DNA of 64,000 nt from Natranaeroarchaeum sp042663585 (lineage in GTDB: Archaea > Halobacteriota > Halobacteria > Halobacteriales > Natronoarchaeaceae). The stretch is from the NCBI RefSeq assembly GCF_042663585.1, contig NZ_JBHTAN010000001.1, positions 186,001-250,000 on the forward strand, given 5' to 3'. Shown here one piece after another: positions 63,957 through 64,000 of the stretch. The notes beneath the pieces are model-generated. The model was not told where the DNA came from. It did not search any database and worked only from the letters and a program-made list of their open reading frames with translations. The first letter of the stretch is position 1; each line of letters begins with the position of its first letter. The position numbers and the translations under genes are program-made.

Positions 63957-64000
63957 ATGAATGAAGTTGATTTACTGGTTATCGGCTCCGGATCGGGACT
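63957..64000 (+). CDS. 5' end of a flavoprotein disulfide reductase (dihydrolipoamide dehydrogenase-like)
   Basis: Only 14 complete codons fall in the window, encoding MNEVDLLVIGSGSG, the FAD-binding GxGxG start seen in haloarchaeal dihydrolipoamide dehydrogenase-type enzymes. A TATTATC box lies about 30 bases upstream. If it were the glycine-cleavage L-protein it would fit the pathway, but this cannot be told from the fragment. Confidence 0.6.
   Translation, partial: MNEVDLLVIGSGSG

Overview
The window is haloarchaeal chromosomal DNA. The proteins are strongly acidic, most genes have a TATA box about 25-30 bases before the start codon with little or no leader, and several families are typical of halophilic archaea: a HalOD1 domain protein, two bacterio-opsin-activator type HTH proteins, the rod-determining factor RdfA beside an archaea-specific SMC-related protein, type II GAPDH and a FolC-FolP fusion. 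I saw no rRNA or tRNA gene, no CRISPR array and no complete mobile element.

Region 1 (1-7.2 kb) is an accessory stretch: regulators, small proteins, a row of hairpins that may be a relic of an IS200/IS605 element, the SMC-related/RdfA cell-shape pair and a decayed IS6-type transposase. Region 2 (7.2-16.2 kb) holds a GcvT-like demethylase, a SnoaL-like protein, a 38-residue zinc-ribbon protein, a GlcG/HbpS-like protein, GAPDH, PEP synthase, an MFS transporter and a CBS-pair protein.

Region 3 (16.2-61.3 kb) is the heart of the window, a tetrahydrofolate (THF) one-carbon island that looks built to eat glycine betaine. It has two BCCT betaine/choline/carnitine-type transporters, a Rieske oxygenase of the glycine-betaine demethylase type, three dimethylglycine/sarcosine dehydrogenase-like flavoproteins with fused GcvT folate domains, and ETF to take their electrons. 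It also has GlyA, MetF, FolD, FchA (cyclodeaminase-type cyclohydrolase), Fhs and a formate dehydrogenase with a NuoF-like partner, plus folate-synthesis genes (FolE, FolC-FolP, PabA, PabB). A threonine/serine dehydratase and RidA complete the set.

The genes can be read as one pathway (inference). Betaine enters by BCCT; Rieske demethylation gives dimethylglycine and formaldehyde; the flavoproteins give sarcosine, then glycine, loading each methyl onto THF as methylene-THF. GlyA joins glycine and methylene-THF to serine, the dehydratase makes pyruvate, and PEP synthase and GAPDH lead to gluconeogenesis. Surplus C1 is oxidised by FolD/FchA to formyl-THF, released by Fhs as formate with ATP gain, and oxidised to CO2 by formate dehydrogenase. 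Regulators inside the island include a two-HTH protein, a Bat-type HTH protein and a small winged-helix protein next to the oxygenase. An 11-base promoter-proximal motif is shared by metF, the two-HTH regulator gene and the second dehydrogenase gene.

Region 4 (61.3-64 kb) has a small zinc-finger protein, a serine acetyltransferase, a tandem universal stress protein and the first 44 bases of a flavoprotein disulfide reductase gene. All function calls are by family recognition from the translated sequence, without database searches.
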